Positions 29,395 to 42,046 are shown, numbered from the stretch's first letter. The stretch is DNA of 64,000 bases from Actinomycetota bacterium (GCA_028698215.1 JAQVDY010000001.1:1-64000), one strand, 5' to 3'. A program made the numbers and translations. Notes: generated by a model not told the origin, from the letters alone.

Positions 29395-32300
29395 TTATAT
29401 ATTTATCTCTATATTTTCCGTATTGTCCTCCTCATTGTTCTGAACCACTTCTATCTGGCCCTCATCTTCTTCTTCATAACCAGGGTATATAAGCTCAATG
29501 TTTCTATACCTGTTCATCCCTGTTCCTGCCGGAATAGACTTTCCAAGTATCACATTTTCCTTTAACCCTGACAGATAGTCAACCTTGTTCTCCAGGGCAG
29601 CATCAGTCAGCACCCTGGTAGTTTCCTGGAACGAAGCTGCCGCCAGGAAGCTGTCTGTAGCCAGGGAAGCCTTGGTTATTCCCATCAAATTGGGAGAAGC
29701 GGTCGCAGTAGCTTTCATCTGGGCAGAAAGTTCCTTGTTTACCTTCTTATGCTGCAGCCCATCTACCAGCTGTCCGGGTAGAAAATCACTGTCTCCCGGC
29801 TCAGTTATAGTAACTTTTTTAAGCATCTGCCTGGAAATAACCTCGATATGCTTATCATTTATGTCTACTCCCTGAGACTTATAAACATTCTGTATTTCCC
29901 TTATCAGGTACTGCTCACAGGCCTTGCTGCCGCTAACCCTTAAAATGTCATGAGGGTTTTTCGGTCCTTCAGTAATCTGTTCACCAGCATGTATTTTTTC
30001 TCCTGAATTTATCCTTAATTTGGTTCGGGTAGAAACCTGATAGGTTTTTTCTGACTTGCCGTCATCTCCCTTAATAGTAACCATCCTGAATTTGCTGTCA
30101 ATATCTTCTATTTCTACCTTGCCGCTGATATCAGCAATAAAGGCATGCTCTTTGGGCCTTCTGGCCTCAAACAGCTCTACTACCCGGGGCAAACCACTGG
30201 TAATATCAATGCCTTCAAAGGTTTTCTCATGCTTGTGCACATGAGTCTTCCTCTTGGCGGTCATCATCAGCTTGGCAAATACTTCACCCTCATCCACATT
30301 TATATTCTTATTAAGGATCAATATTTCACCCTTAGGTATGATAACATCTACAATATCTCCCCTCTCCATCTGTACCTGGAATATTAACTTATGGGGAATA
30401 TGTTCAATATTTACTTCCATGGTAGCCTTACCCTGCTGGGTAAAATCCTTCTTGGTCAGCTTAAGCTCTTTTAGCATCTGGTCAGTTAACAGTATTTTTC
30501 CTGTAACCGGAGACTTGATCTGTCTCTGTATAACAGTAGAGGCTACCCCTCCTGTATGGAAAGTACGCATGGTAAGCTGGGTGCCCGGCTCCCCGATAGA
30601 CTGGGCGGCAATAATACCTACTGCTTCCCCTATCTCTACTATTTTGCCTGTAGCCAGGTCCCTGCCGTAGCACTGCTGGCAGATCCCATTTTCACTTTCA
30701 CAAGTCAAGGGTGAACGCACCCTTATGCTCTCGATATTAGCCCGGATAAGTTTTCCTAAATGCTTTTCAGTAATCTCTTCTCCCACCTTGATAATATTTT
30801 TCTTGCTGGTGGGGTTATCCTTATCTTCCAGGCAAATCCTTCCAATAAGGTTGGTATTGGGCTCACCTTCCAGGGTAAGTACAAACAAATTAATGCCTTC
30901 CTCGGTACCGCAGTCAGCTTCCCTGATCATGGTATCCTGGGCCACATCTACCAATCTACGGGTTAAGTATCCTGAGTCGGCAGTCCTTAAAGCAGTATCT
31001 GCCAGACCCTGCCTGGCCCCGTGGGTAGACAGGAAATATTCAATAACGGTCAGTCCTTCCCTGAAGTTGGATTTAATGGGCCGGTCTATAATATCGCCAC
31101 GGGCATTAGCTACCAGGCCCCGCATACCGGCCAGCTGCCTCAGCTGCTTGATATTACCACGGGCTCCGGAGGTGGCCATCATGTACACCGGGTTGAACTT
31201 GCTAAAGTTCTTTTCCATGGCTTCAGCCACTTTTTCATTGGCCTGGGACCATATCTGTATAACCCTCTGGTGTCTTTCAAACTCGGTAATCAGTCCCTGA
31301 CTGTAGTAGCTTTCTATCTTTTCAATTTTTTCCTCTACTTTTTTTAATATATCTGCCTTTTCCTGGGGCACAGTAATATCATCGATACCTATGGTTAACC
31401 CTGAACGGGTAGAATATTTAAAACCGTGCTCCTTTATATTGTCTAAAATCTGGCATACAACTTCATTGGGATAAATGCTGATAACCTCAGATATAATGGA
31501 TATGAGCGCCTTTTTATCCACTTCCTTGTTTATGAAGGGATAATCATCAGGCAACAGGTTGTTAAAGATTACCCGGCCCAAAGTAGTTTTTACCTTTTTA
31601 TCCCCCAGGTTTACCACTATAGGGGTATGGAGGGTTATAAAGCCGTAATCATAATCAAGATAAGCGCTGTCCCTATCAGCATAATACTTCTTGGCTTCCT
31701 TTAGGTCTTCCCTTTCTGAAGTAAGGTAGTATATGCCCAGTACCATATCCTGGGTAGGGGTAACTATAGGCTCTCCGCTGGCAGGGGAGAGCAGGTTCTT
31801 AGATGCCAGCATCAGCATGATAGCTTCTGCCCTGGCTTCATTAGACAATGGTACATGAACCGCCATCTGGTCTCCGTCAAAGTCGGCATTAAAGGGAGGG
31901 CAAACCAGGGGATGAACCTGTATGGCTTTGCCTTCTACCAAAATAGGCATGAAAGCCTGTATACCAAGCCGGTGAAGGGTAGGAGCCCTGTTAAGCAGCA
32001 CGGGATGGTTCTTGATTACATCCTCTAAAATATCCCATACTTCATTGGTTCCCCTATCTACCATAGACCTGGCATTCTTGATGTTCTGGGCAAATCCCTC
32101 ATCTACCAGCCTCTTCATCACGAAGGGCTTAAACAGCTCCAGGGCAATCTCCTTGGGAAGCCCGCATTGGTACAGCTTAAGATTGGGATTTACTACAATA
32201 ACCGAACGGCCGGAGTAATCCACCCTTTTACCTAAAAGATTCTGTCTGAACCTTCCCTGCTTTCCCTTGAGCATATCGCTTATGGATTTTAGGGGCCTAT

Positions 32301-33543
32301 TTCCGGCTCCCAATACTGCCCTGCCTCTTCTTCCATTATCAAACAGGGCATCCACTGCTTCCTGCAGCATCCTCTTTTCATTATTAACAATTATTTCAGG
32401 AGCTCCCAGCTCCAATAGTTTTTTCAGCCGGTTGTTTCTATTTATAACCCTTCGGTACAGGTCATTTAAATCAGAGGTGGCAAACCTGCCGCCGTCCAGC
32501 TGTACCATGGGCCTTAAGTCCGGAGGTATAACCGGAAGCACATCCAAAACCATATATTCCGGCTTATTGTCAGAGCCGATAAAAGCAGAAATTATCTTAA
32601 GCCTTTTTATGGCCCTGCTTCTTTTCTGGCCTTTTGAATTTTTTATAATGTCTTTTAGTTCCTCTGCTTCCTTTTCGCAGTCAATCCTGGACAAAAGATC
32701 CCTTACCGCTTCTGCGCCCATTCCGCCGGAAAAATAATCGCTGTAGATTTCCTGCATTTTCTTAAATAGAGCCTCATCAGAAACCAGCATCTTTTCTTCC
32801 AGGTTAAAGAAGAAAGTGTGAGCCCGGTCAATCAGCTCCACTTCTTCGGAATATATTTCCTCTTCTTCTACCAGCAATGACTCTGTTTCCTTATTTATCT
32901 TTTCTATCTTGGCCTCTATATCTTCCATGCCGCCCATATTTTCGTCTATTGCTTTTAGCTCTTCCGCATCCTCTACATTTTGATACTTTTCTGTAATTTC
33001 ATCACGGTTTATGGCCAAATCTTCTTTCCTCAAAATATGAAGCTCTTCCGCCTGCTTTATGGCTTCCAGGTGAAGCTGGTCCAATTTATCCTTTTCTTTT
33101 TCAATTCTCTCTTTGTCTATAAAAGTCACTATATAGGAGTCAAAGTAAAGCACCTTTTCCAGATCCTTGGGACTTAAGTCCAGGATATAGCCCATCCGGC
33201 TGGGCACTCCCTTAAAGAACCATATGTGGGATACGGGACAGGCCAGTTCAATATGGCCCATTCTTTCCCTTCTTACATTGGACCTGGTAACCTCTACCCC
33301 GCACCTTTCACAGATAATACCTTTAAACCTTACCCTCTTGTATTTTCCGCAATAGCATTCCCAGTCCTTGGTAGGCCCGAAAATCCTCTCGCAGAAAAGT
33401 CCGTCCTTTTCAGGTTTTAAAGTACGGTAATTAATTGTTTCCGGCTTTTTAACTTCACCATTAGACCATGACCTTATCTTTTCTGATGAAGCAAGCCCTA
33501 TCCTTATTGCATCAAAATTATTTACATCTATATTTATAGCCAT
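29395..33543 (-). CDS. rpoC: DNA-directed RNA polymerase subunit beta'
   Basis: A 1,382-residue beta'. The N-terminal zinc site is Cys63, 65, 78 and 81. The catalytic Mg loop is NADFDGDQM (about 552-560), and a second zinc region lies near [18 protein letters not shown]. Trigger-loop motifs such as [10 protein letters not shown] are present. Between about residues 145 and 235 there is a long charged, probably coiled-coil stretch in the clamp region. The extreme C-terminus is strongly acidic. It follows rpoB by 22 nt. Confidence 0.97.
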   Translation of the reverse strand: MAINIDVNNFDAIRIGLASSEKIRSWSNGEVKKPETINYRTLKPEKDGLFCERIFGPTKDWECYCGKYKRVRFKGIICERCGVEVTRSNVRRERMGHIELACPVSHIWFFKGVPSRMGYILDLSPKDLEKVLYFDSYIVTFIDKERIEKEKDKLDQLHLEAIKQAEELHILRKEDLAINRDEITEKYQNVEDAEELKAIDENMGGMEDIEAKIEKINKETESLLVEEEEIYSEEVELIDRAHTFFFNLEEKMLVSDEALFKKMQEIYSDYFSGGMGAEAVRDLLSRIDCEKEAEELKDIIKNSKGQKRSRAIKRLKIISAFIGSDNKPEYMVLDVLPVIPPDLRPMVQLDGGRFATSDLNDLYRRVINRNNRLKKLLELGAPEIIVNNEKRMLQEAVDALFDNGRRGRAVLGAGNRPLKSISDMLKGKQGRFRQNLLGKRVDYSGRSVIVVNPNLKLYQCGLPKEIALELFKPFVMKRLVDEGFAQNIKNARSMVDRGTNEVWDILEDVIKNHPVLLNRAPTLHRLGIQAFMPILVEGKAIQVHPLVCPPFNADFDGDQMAVHVPLSNEARAEAIMLMLASKNLLSPASGEPIVTPTQDMVLGIYYLTSEREDLKEAKKYYADRDSAYLDYDYGFITLHTPIVVNLGDKKVKTTLGRVIFNNLLPDDYPFINKEVDKKALISIISEVISIYPNEVVCQILDNIKEHGFKYSTRSGLTIGIDDITVPQEKADILKKVEEKIEKIESYYSQGLITEFERHQRVIQIWSQANEKVAEAMEKNFSKFNPVYMMATSGARGNIKQLRQLAGMRGLVANARGDIIDRPIKSNFREGLTVIEYFLSTHGARQGLADTALRTADSGYLTRRLVDVAQDTMIREADCGTEEGINLFVLTLEGEPNTNLIGRICLEDKDNPTSKKNIIKVGEEITEKHLGKLIRANIESIRVRSPLTCESENGICQQCYGRDLATGKIVEIGEAVGIIAAQSIGEPGTQLTMRTFHTGGVASTVIQRQIKSPVTGKILLTDQMLKELKLTKKDFTQQGKATMEVNIEHIPHKLIFQVQMERGDIVDVIIPKGEILILNKNINVDEGEVFAKLMMTAKRKTHVHKHEKTFEGIDITSGLPRVVELFEARRPKEHAFIADISGKVEIEDIDSKFRMVTIKGDDGKSEKTYQVSTRTKLRINSGEKIHAGEQITEGPKNPHDILRVSGSKACEQYLIREIQNVYKSQGVDINDKHIEVISRQMLKKVTITEPGDSDFLPGQLVDGLQHKKVNKELSAQMKATATASPNLMGITKASLATDSFLAAASFQETTRVLTDAALENKVDYLSGLKENVILGKSIPAGTGMNRYRNIELIYPGYEEEDEGQIEVVQNNEEDNTENIEINI

Positions 33544-33565
33544 GTATTAAATCCTCCCCAAAAAA

Positions 33566-36500
33566 TTATCCTTTATTAGCTTTCTCCTGCTCATCCTCTG
33601 AACCTTGAGGCTCTTCTATTTCCTCCGGTTCTTCTTCCTCTTCATCTGGGATATTAATATTATCCAAATCATCCTCTGTATCCTGGACCTGCCCTATATC
33701 CTGCATGAAATCAATTCCCAGATCCTTTACTGTCTGCATGATTTCATCATCCTCGGCAGATACATCCACCTCTTTGCCTTCATCGGAAATTACCTCTACA
33801 TCCAAAGTAAGGCTCTGCATCTCCTTTATCAGCACCTTAAATGATTCCGGTATACCAGGTTTTTCAATATTCTCACCTTTTACTATGGATTCATAGGTCT
33901 TAACCCTTCCTACCACATCATCAGATTTTATGGTAAGCATCTCCTGCAAAGCATAGGCAGCTCCATAAGCCTCCAGGGCCCATACTTCCATTTCTCCAAA
34001 CCTTTGGCCTCCAAATTGTGCTTTACCTCCCAGGGGCTGCTGGGTTACCAAAGAGTAAGGCCCGGTAGACCTGGCATGTATCTTATCATCTACCAAGTGC
34101 AGCAGCTTAAGCACATAGGCATACCCTATTGCAATATTATCAGATAGCTTCTCTCCGCTCCGGCCATCGTACAGAGCGGTCTTCCCGTTCTGGGGAAGCC
34201 CCGCCTTCTTGAGCAGTCCCAAAATTTCTTCCTCTGAAGCTCCGTCAAATATTGGGCTGGAACAATAAACCCTGCTGTCTTCTGACTGGGCCGTATCCTT
34301 GCTTTCCCATCCCCGGCTGGCTGCCCAGCCCAGATGGGTTTCCAAAACCTGGCCCACATTCATTCGTGAAGGTACGCTTAATGGATTGAAAATAATGTCC
34401 ACCGGAGTACCGTCCTCGGTATAAGGCATATCTTCTTCCGGCAGTACTATGGATATAACACCTTTATTGCCGTGTCTTCCCGCTAATTTGTCTCCAGTAG
34501 ATATCTTTCTTTTCTTGGCAATAAATACCCTCACCAGTTCATTAACTCCCGGTGGAAGATCATGCCCCTTCTTCCGGGAAAAAATCTGCACATCCAAAAC
34601 CTTGCCGTATTCCCCGTGAGGAACTTTCAGGGAACTGTCTCTTACCTCCCTGGCCTTTTCACCAAAAATAGCCCTGAGAAGTTTCTCTTCAGCAGTAAGC
34701 TCAGTCTCTCCCTTGGGAGTAATCTTGCCTACCAGAACATCTCCCGGTTTAACTTCAGCTCCAATCCTTATAATTCCCCGCTCATCCAGGTTAGCTAAAA
34801 CTTCTTCCCCTACATTAGGTATATCCCTGGTAATTTCTTCCGGTCCCAGCTTAGTCTGCCTGGCTTCTACCTCCTGTTTGGATATATGGATTGAAGACAG
34901 CATATCTTCCTTAACCAGTTTCTCAGAAATTATTATAGCATCCTCATAATTGTAACCCTCCCAAGACATGAAAGCCAAAAGGAGGTTTCTTCCCAAAGCC
35001 AACTCCCCATTCTTGGTAGCAGGGCCATCAGCAATAACATCGCCTTTCTTTACCTTATCCCCGCTATTAACCAGAGGCCTTTGATTTATACAGGTACCCT
35101 GGTTTGATCTTTGGAACTTATACAGAGGGTAGGTAGCCATCTTTCCGTTCTTGTACCTTACCTTTATATTTTCCCCGGTAACCTCTTCTATCTTGCCGTC
35201 ATCAGCAGCTATTATCAGCTGGCCGCTGTCCCTGGCTACCTCAAACTCCATGCCGGTTCCCACCAGGGGAGGTTCAGGATCTATTAAAGGCACAGCTTGC
35301 CTCTGCATATTGGAGCCCATCAAAGCCCGGTTGGCATCATCGTGCTCCAAAAAAGGAATAAGGGAAGCAGCAGCGCTAAATATCTGCTTGGGTGAAATAT
35401 CCATGTAATCTACAAGTTCAGGAGCCACGGTTACCGCTTCACCAGCAGTCATGCACAATACCTTGTCTTCCTTAAATTTTCCATTCTTATCCAACAAAGC
35501 GGTGGCCTGGGCAATAGTATAATTTTCCTCTTCATCAGCTGAAAGGTAGTCCACCTGTTCAGTAGCCACTCCTTTTTTTACCTTACGGTAGGGAGAAACT
35601 ATAAACCCGTACTCATTCAGCTTGGCAAAAGTAGCCAATGAACCTATTAGACCAATATTAGGCCCTTCAGGAGTTTCAATGGGGCACATCCTTCCATAAT
35701 GGGAGGCGTGAACATCCCTTACCTCAAAACCGGCCCTTTCCCTGCTTAATCCCCCGGGACCTAATGCCGACAGCCTTCTTTTATGGGTGATCTCCGCTAA
35801 CGGGTTGGTCTGGTCTAAAAATTGTGAAAGCTGGCCGCTGCCGAAAAATTCCTTAAGGCTGGCTACCAAAGGCCTGATATTTATAAGGGTTTTAGGGGTA
35901 ATGGATTCGATATCCTGGGTAGTCATTCTTTCCTTTACTACCCTCTCCATCCTGGACAAACCAATTCTAACCTGGTTTTGCACCAGCTCACCCACGCTTC
36001 TTACCCTCCTGTTACCGAAATGGTCTATGTCATCTATCTCACCAATTCCGTTCATAAGCTGTATCAGGTATTTAGTAATTAAAAATAAATCTTTGCTGTG
36101 CAGGATATTACCATTGCCGGTATCAATATCCATATTCTTATCTATCTCCAGAAGCCTCTCTTCTGTTTCCTTATCTATATTCTCTTCCAGCTTCTGGTTA
36201 AGCTTGTATCGGCCTACCTTCCCAAAATCGTACCTTTTGGGATTAAAAAACATAGAATGTATAAGGCTTACCGCACTTTCCACAGTGGGTGGTTCTCCCG
36301 GCCTCAATTTCTTGTAAATTTCTATTAACGCCTCTTCTGTAGTTTCAGTAACATCCTTTTCCAAGGTATTTTTAATACAGTTTTCTTTATCGTAAGGGCT
36401 AAACATATCGATAAGATCCTGGTTGCTGCCAAAACCCACTGATTTTAAGAAAATAGTCAGTAAAAATTTTCTTCTACGGTCAATTCTTACGTAAGCCACT

Positions 36501-37021
36501 CCTTTTTTATCAGTTTCAATCTCAATCCAGGAACCCCTGGTAGGAATAACCTTACACATATATAGTTCTTTTTCAGTTTTCTTATCTATATCCGTATCAT
36601 AAAATACACCTGGTGAGCGCACCAGCTGGGATACAATAACCCTTTCTGTACCATTTATGATAAAAGTACCCTTGTCAGTCATTATGGGAAAATCACCCAT
36701 AAAAACTTCCTGCTCTTTCATCTCTCCAGTTTCCTTGTTTACAAAACGGGCACTGACCTTCAATGGTGCGGTATAGGACATGTCCTGTTGTTTGCACTCA
36801 TCTGCAGAGACTTCCATAGGATCAAAACTGTATCCTGTAAACTCCAGGGACATATTTCCAGTAAAGTCCTCTATGGGGGATATATCCTTCAAAGCATCCA
36901 TAAGCCCTTCTTTTTTAAACCATTCAAAAGATTCCTTCTGAATATCCAGAAGATCGGGCATCTCCATTATTTTAGGAATTTTACCGAATTCATACCTTTG
37001 GATTTGTTTATTATTTTGCAT
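33566..37021 (-). CDS. rpoB: DNA-directed RNA polymerase subunit beta
   Basis: A 1,151-residue beta subunit. The rifampicin-binding region at about residues 395-430 reads as wild type ([12 protein letters not shown], then [14 protein letters not shown]). Conserved blocks [15 protein letters not shown]-type, NMQRQAVP and [10 protein letters not shown] are present. The last 40 residues are very acidic ([14 protein letters not shown]), beyond the usual C-terminus. It is separated from rplL by 201 nt carrying a strong attenuator-like hairpin. Confidence 0.97.
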   Translation of the reverse strand: MQNNKQIQRYEFGKIPKIMEMPDLLDIQKESFEWFKKEGLMDALKDISPIEDFTGNMSLEFTGYSFDPMEVSADECKQQDMSYTAPLKVSARFVNKETGEMKEQEVFMGDFPIMTDKGTFIINGTERVIVSQLVRSPGVFYDTDIDKKTEKELYMCKVIPTRGSWIEIETDKKGVAYVRIDRRRKFLLTIFLKSVGFGSNQDLIDMFSPYDKENCIKNTLEKDVTETTEEALIEIYKKLRPGEPPTVESAVSLIHSMFFNPKRYDFGKVGRYKLNQKLEENIDKETEERLLEIDKNMDIDTGNGNILHSKDLFLITKYLIQLMNGIGEIDDIDHFGNRRVRSVGELVQNQVRIGLSRMERVVKERMTTQDIESITPKTLINIRPLVASLKEFFGSGQLSQFLDQTNPLAEITHKRRLSALGPGGLSRERAGFEVRDVHASHYGRMCPIETPEGPNIGLIGSLATFAKLNEYGFIVSPYRKVKKGVATEQVDYLSADEEENYTIAQATALLDKNGKFKEDKVLCMTAGEAVTVAPELVDYMDISPKQIFSAAASLIPFLEHDDANRALMGSNMQRQAVPLIDPEPPLVGTGMEFEVARDSGQLIIAADDGKIEEVTGENIKVRYKNGKMATYPLYKFQRSNQGTCINQRPLVNSGDKVKKGDVIADGPATKNGELALGRNLLLAFMSWEGYNYEDAIIISEKLVKEDMLSSIHISKQEVEARQTKLGPEEITRDIPNVGEEVLANLDERGIIRIGAEVKPGDVLVGKITPKGETELTAEEKLLRAIFGEKAREVRDSSLKVPHGEYGKVLDVQIFSRKKGHDLPPGVNELVRVFIAKKRKISTGDKLAGRHGNKGVISIVLPEEDMPYTEDGTPVDIIFNPLSVPSRMNVGQVLETHLGWAASRGWESKDTAQSEDSRVYCSSPIFDGASEEEILGLLKKAGLPQNGKTALYDGRSGEKLSDNIAIGYAYVLKLLHLVDDKIHARSTGPYSLVTQQPLGGKAQFGGQRFGEMEVWALEAYGAAYALQEMLTIKSDDVVGRVKTYESIVKGENIEKPGIPESFKVLIKEMQSLTLDVEVISDEGKEVDVSAEDDEIMQTVKDLGIDFMQDIGQVQDTEDDLDNINIPDEEEEEPEEIEEPQGSEDEQEKANKG

Positions 37022-37139
37022 TAAATAAGTCTCCCCTTTATAATAAAATCAAAGTTAAATAAGCAGAAAGTAAGGAATTTTAGCGAAAAAAAACCTTACT
37101 TAAAATTATCCATAAATATTAGTAATTTTTTACTGCCTG

Positions 37140-37186
37140 AAAAAACTGACAAACTATCATTTTAGGAAAAAATGATAGTATTGTCA
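37140..37186 (-). terminator. rplL-rpoB intergenic terminator/attenuator
   Basis: On the minus strand a near-perfect 17-bp stem (arms 37169-37186 and 37147-37163, one bulged base, loop of about 5 nt) is followed by GTTTTTT. It lies between rplL and rpoB, where many bacteria have partial attenuation that lowers rpoBC output relative to rplJL. A second smaller repeat, AGTAAGG/CCTTACT (37069-37075 with 37094-37100), lies further downstream in the rpoB leader. Confidence 0.7.
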
Positions 37187-37222
37187 ATCTATTTTTTACG
37201 CCGGAAAATTTTATAGAAGAAT

Positions 37223-37699
37223 TTATTTAACTTCTACTTCCGCGCCAGCTTCTTCAAGCTGTTTCTTGATATCTTCTGCTTCTTCTTTGCTTATTTTTTC
37301 TTTTACAGTATTAGGCGCTTTATCTACCAGGTCCTTGGCTTCCTTCAATCCCAGGCTGGTAATAGCCCTAACCACTTTTATTACCTGAATCTTCTTGGCG
37401 CCAGCAGATTTTAGAATAACATCAAACTCAGTCTGTTCTTCATCCGCAGCAGCTCCGCCTGCAGCAGCTCCTGCTGCCGGTGCCGCTACTACAGCCTGTG
37501 CGCTTACACCAAATTTTTCTTCTAAAGCGCTTACCAGTTCTGATAACTCTAAAACGGTCATGGTTTCAATAGACTTTAAAATTTCATCGATATTTGAACC
37601 CTTTTTGGCAGTCTTGGTTTCTTTAGCAGCCATCTCTTTAGTATCCTTTCCCTTCGCTTTTGTCTCTTTCTTTTCAGTATCTTTTTTAGTATCAGCCAT
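37223..37699 (-). CDS. rplL: 50S ribosomal protein L7/L12 with N-terminal extension
   Basis: A 158-residue stalk protein. The usual L12 begins near residue 36 ([20 protein letters not shown]), followed by an Ala/Gly hinge and the C-terminal factor-binding domain with [19 protein letters not shown]. The first 35 residues are a Lys/Glu-rich extension. The ATG at 37699 has GGGAGG with 5 nt spacing, supporting the long form. An internal ATG (MAAKETK) with a weaker AAGGA is a possible second start. Confidence 0.94.
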   Translation of the reverse strand: MADTKKDTEKKETKAKGKDTKEMAAKETKTAKKGSNIDEILKSIETMTVLELSELVSALEEKFGVSAQAVVAAPAAGAAAGGAAADEEQTEFDVILKSAGAKKIQVIKVVRAITSLGLKEAKDLVDKAPNTVKEKISKEEAEDIKKQLEEAGAEVEVK

Positions 37700-37717
37700 T
37701 TAATCCTCCCTTAATTA

Positions 37718-38242
37718 TTAATTTTTTTCTTTCTCTTTTCTTATAGCTTCCAGCACCATAACCAGCTTTCTGTTTAAACCGTTAAGAGTCATAACCAATC
37801 CGCTGATAGGAGAGTTTAAAGCTACAGCCAGCTGAGTAAGCAGAACCTCCCTGGAGGGAAGCCCGGCAATCTTTTTAACCATCTCTGCAGTCAGGATCTG
37901 CTCTTCCAATATTCCTCCCTTAACCTGCAGGGTTTCATGCTCTTCCGTAAAATCCTTGATAACCTTGGCGGCTGCCACTATATCTTCGCCGGCCACTATA
38001 ACGCTGGTAGGGCCTTTCAGCAACTGTTCCAGGTCCAGGTCTGTAAATACTTCCTTGGCCGCTATTAAGGCCAGGGTATTTTTCAGCACCCTTAAATATG
38101 CCTGGTTCTCTGCCAGTTTATCCCTGACTATTACTGCTTCCTCAACAGTCAACCCTGTATGATCAGCAAAAATCAAGCCGGCTCCCTGGCTAAAAACCTC
38201 TTTTATGGCTTTTACTTTTACTTCTTTTTCTTTTTTAACCAC
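37718..38242 (-). CDS. rplJ: 50S ribosomal protein L10
   Basis: A 174-residue L10, the base of the L7/L12 stalk. It carries GLIFADHTGLTVEEAVIVRD, LRVLKNTLALIAA and GPTSVIVAGED. The C-terminal helix binds L12 dimers. It starts at GTG (38240-38242) behind GGGGG. An L10 leader RNA lies immediately upstream. Confidence 0.95.
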   Translation of the reverse strand: MVKKEKEVKVKAIKEVFSQGAGLIFADHTGLTVEEAVIVRDKLAENQAYLRVLKNTLALIAAKEVFTDLDLEQLLKGPTSVIVAGEDIVAAAKVIKDFTEEHETLQVKGGILEEQILTAEMVKKIAGLPSREVLLTQLAVALNSPISGLVMTLNGLNRKLVMVLEAIRKEKEKN

Positions 38243-38276
38243 TGTAACCCCCGAAAATCTTTCTTGTATAAACTAA

Positions 38277-38366
38277 AATCGGCCCGCAAACAGGCCGATT
38301 AAACTATTTTTAATCAACCTCGGCAGGAAATTAAGTTAATTATAAACACCTGCTGTCTGCGGTTAC
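38277..38366 (-). promoter_or_regulatory. Ribosomal L10 leader RNA with attenuator hairpin
   Basis: On the minus strand the leader has ACCGCAGACAGCAGGTG (about 38347-38365) and CCTGCCGAGGTTGA (about 38314-38327), the paired segments of the known L10 leader bound by L10(L12)4. They are followed by AATCGGCC/GGCCGATT (38293-38300 with 38277-38284) and TTAGTTT. Autoregulation of rplJL by L10 is expected from the family. Confidence 0.85.
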
Positions 38367-38378
38367 CTTTATATTTAC

Positions 38379-39092
38379 CTAAGCTACTTCTTCTATATCA
38401 GAAACCTTTGCTGTATCTATCTTTACACTGGGCCCCATGGTATTGGAGACAAACACGCTTTTAATGTATCTTCCCTTAGCGGCAGGGGGCTTAGATTTAA
38501 TAATTGCATCCATTAAAGCTGCATAATTTTCTAAAATCTTATCCAGCCCAAAAGAAACCTTGCCTAAAATACTGTGCACTACCCCGTTTTTATCAGTCCT
38601 GTACTCCAATTTACCTTTCTTGGTATCTTCTACCGCTTTAGCCAGCTCAAAAGTAACAGTACCGGATTTGGGGTTAGGCATTAATTTCCTGGGCCCTAAA
38701 ACCTTACCCAGCTGGCCTACAAATTTCATCATATCTGGAGCAGCTATACAAACATCAAAATCCAGCCAGCCCTGGTTTATCTTTTCTACAAATTCCTCGC
38801 CGCCCACATAATCAGCTCCGGCAGACTTAGCCTCCTCTGCCTTTTCGCCCTGGGCAAATACCAATACTTTGGGAGTCTTGCCGGTCCCGTTAGGAAGAAC
38901 AATAGTGCCCCTCACTATCTGGTCTGCTTTTCTGGGATCAACCCCTAGATTAACTGAAAGATCCACCGTTTCATCGAAACCTGCATAATGATTAGCCAGC
39001 AGCCATTCCAGGGCCTGCCTGGGACTTTTGGCTCCCTTATCTAAACTTTCTATCTTTTCCTTATATTTTTTCCCTCTAACCAAGATCATCAC
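38379..39092 (-). CDS. rplA: 50S ribosomal protein L1
   Basis: A 237-residue L1 with [18 protein letters not shown], the domain-II segment [20 protein letters not shown] and [17 protein letters not shown]. It forms the mobile L1 stalk of the E site. It follows rplK by 18 nt. L1 often represses its own operon, but no binding site was verified here. Confidence 0.96.
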   Translation of the reverse strand: MMILVRGKKYKEKIESLDKGAKSPRQALEWLLANHYAGFDETVDLSVNLGVDPRKADQIVRGTIVLPNGTGKTPKVLVFAQGEKAEEAKSAGADYVGGEEFVEKINQGWLDFDVCIAAPDMMKFVGQLGKVLGPRKLMPNPKSGTVTFELAKAVEDTKKGKLEYRTDKNGVVHSILGKVSFGLDKILENYAALMDAIIKSKPPAAKGRYIKSVFVSNTMGPSVKIDTAKVSDIEEVA

Positions 39093-39110
39093 CTTTGTTG
39101 AAAAATTTAC

Positions 39111-39533
39111 CTAAACTACCTTAACACCCATATTCTTAGCAGTGCCTTCAATTATCTTTATTGCACTTTCCACTGTCCTGGCATTAAGATCCTTTAATTT
39201 CATCTTAGCAATCTCTTCCAATTGCTCTCTCTTTATCTCTCCCACCTTGTTCTTATTAGGTTCTCCAGAACCTTTCTCAATATTTATAGCCTTCTTGATA
39301 AGTACAGCCGCAGGGGGAGTCTTTGTTATAAAACTAAAAGACCGGTCATTGTAAACAGTCAGGATAACCGGAATGATCATTCCCTGTTCCTGGGAAGTCT
39401 TTTCATTAAAAGCTTTACAGAACTCCATAATATTCACCCCGTGCTGTCCCAATGCAGGACCAACGGGAGGCGCAGGATTAGCCTGTCCGGCTGGTATCTG
39501 TAATTTAACTTGTGCGATAATTTTTTTAGCCAT
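39111..39533 (-). CDS. rplK: 50S ribosomal protein L11
   Basis: A 140-residue L11 with [33 protein letters not shown] and the C-terminal [19 protein letters not shown]. It forms the GTPase-associated centre with 23S helices 43/44. The thiostrepton-contact prolines are intact. Confidence 0.96.
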   Translation of the reverse strand: MAKKIIAQVKLQIPAGQANPAPPVGPALGQHGVNIMEFCKAFNEKTSQEQGMIIPVILTVYNDRSFSFITKTPPAAVLIKKAINIEKGSGEPNKNKVGEIKREQLEEIAKMKLKDLNARTVESAIKIIEGTAKNMGVKVV

Positions 39534-39593
39534 TACTATTCCTCAAATTAACATAGGTTTGTAATTATACACATAAAAATTAATATTTCAATG

Positions 39594-40118
39594 TTATATT
39601 TTGGCCACCTGGTTGAAATTTAACTCTACCGGGGTTTGCCTTCCAAATATGGACACCAGAACTTTGATCTTGCCCTGGTCCAGATTGATTTCACTTATTG
39701 TCCCGTCAAAATTACTGAAAGGACCAGAAGTAACCTTTATAGGCTGGCCTATTTCAAAATCAGTCTTAGGTTTGGGTTTCTCGGAAACCTCTCTCTTCAT
39801 TATCTTTTTTACTTCCGAATCGCTTAAAGGCACAGGCTTATTTTCAGTACCCACAAAACCAGTAACTCCGGGGGTATTCCTTACCACATACCATGAATCA
39901 TCATCAAGATACATCTTAACCAAAAGATACCCGGGGAATACCCTTTTGGTAGATACCTGTTTCTTGCCTCCATGTATCTCCATAATATCTTCCTTGGGTA
40001 TGTATATCTCAAATATTTTGTCATCCATATTCATGGACTCAATCCTATGCTCAAGATTTGCCTTTATCTTGTTCTCATATCCCGCATAGGAATTTATAAC
40101 GTACCATCTAGGTCTCAT
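39594..40118 (-). CDS. nusG: Transcription termination/antitermination factor NusG
   Basis: A 174-residue NusG. The NGN domain has [27 protein letters not shown] and TPGVTGFVG. The C-terminal KOW domain has [15 protein letters not shown], which binds Rho or S10. Order secE-nusG-rplK and spacing are standard. Confidence 0.96.
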   Translation of the reverse strand: MRPRWYVINSYAGYENKIKANLEHRIESMNMDDKIFEIYIPKEDIMEIHGGKKQVSTKRVFPGYLLVKMYLDDDSWYVVRNTPGVTGFVGTENKPVPLSDSEVKKIMKREVSEKPKPKTDFEIGQPIKVTSGPFSNFDGTISEINLDQGKIKVLVSIFGRQTPVELNFNQVAKI

Positions 40119-40137
40119 TTGTAATCACCAAACTCTT

Positions 40138-40452
40138 TTAGATATTTATAAGAAAATCCACAGCCTGTAAGAATATAAAGTCAAACAAGCCTAAAATAGC
40201 AGCAAATATAATAATAGTAACTATTACTACCAAAGTATAACTAAGCAGGGCTTTTCGGGTAGGCCAGGTTACTTTTTTAAGCTCCCTTACCACTCCCCTG
40301 AAAAAGCTGGAAATCCTTTTTGGTATCTGCTTTATAAACTGTTTCCAGTCTATTTTCTTTTTAGGCAGAGCTGCTGGCTGTTTACGCTCCTTGGCCAGCT
40401 GTTCCATCATTTTCTTTGGTTTGAACTTTCTTGATACTTTTCTTTTAGCCAT
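40138..40452 (-). CDS. secE: Preprotein translocase subunit SecE
   Basis: A 104-residue SecE: a basic N-terminal extension of about 40 residues, an amphipathic helix with RGVVRELKKVTWPTRKALL (the family signature) and one C-terminal membrane helix. It clamps SecY in the translocon. It is preceded by tRNA-Trp, a common arrangement. Confidence 0.94.
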   Translation of the reverse strand: MAKRKVSRKFKPKKMMEQLAKERKQPAALPKKKIDWKQFIKQIPKRISSFFRGVVRELKKVTWPTRKALLSYTLVVIVTIIIFAAILGLFDFIFLQAVDFLINI

Positions 40453-40482
40453 TATTCCCTATAATCTTGTTTACATAAACAC

Positions 40483-40559
40483 TGGCAGGGCTGGAGGGAC
40501 TCGAACCCCCAACACCCGGTTTTGGAGACCGGTGCTCTACCAATTGGAGCTACAGCCCT
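40483..40559 (-). tRNA. tRNA-Trp (CCA)
   Basis: A full cloverleaf on the minus strand: acceptor AGGGCTG/CAGCCCT, D-stem GCTC/GAGC, anticodon stem CCGGT/ACCGG with loop CTCCAAA (anticodon CCA), T-arm with GTTCGAGTC. Discriminator G and an encoded 3' CCA (40483-40485). Its first two bases coincide with the last two of the rpmG stop codon. Confidence 0.95.
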
Positions 40560-40707
40560 ATCTGGTCTCTTTATGAACCGTATGTTTTTTACACCACTTA
40601 CAATATTTTTTTATCTCTATTCTGTCCGGATCATTCTTTTTATTCTTAAAAGAACTATAATTTCTTCTTTTACACTCCGTACAGCCCAATATCATTATCT
40701 GTCTCAA
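40558..40707 (-). CDS. rpmG: 50S ribosomal protein L33, zinc-binding form
   Basis: A 49-residue L33 found by direct reading. The translation has [13 protein letters not shown] and [13 protein letters not shown], so all four zinc cysteines (9, 12, 36, 39) are present. The start is TTG (40705-40707) after GGTGAG with a 5-nt spacing. The TAG stop (40558-40560) runs into tRNA-Trp by two bases. rpmG-trpT-secE-nusG is a common order in Gram-positive bacteria. Confidence 0.93.
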   Translation of the reverse strand: MRQIMILGCTECKRRNYSSFKNKKNDPDRIEIKKYCKWCKKHTVHKETR

Positions 40708-40759
40708 TTTAGCTCACCATTTTAGTTGATTTATAATTAACTTTAAGGCGCAGAAAAAT

Positions 40760-40788
40760 AACTTACCACTATCTACCCCTGATGTCAA
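40760..40788 (-). promoter_or_regulatory. Promoter candidate for rpmG-tRNA-Trp-secE-nusG
   Basis: On the minus strand a perfect TTGACA (40783-40788), a 17-bp spacer and an extended -10 of the TGn type before TAAGTT (40760-40765). The hexamer is weak (3/6), but the -35 and the TG extension support it. It lies in the gap after tuf copy B. Confidence 0.45.
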
Positions 40789-40798
40789 TAAATTATTA

Positions 40799-42045
<1,247 letters not shown>

Positions 42046-42046
<1 letters not shown>

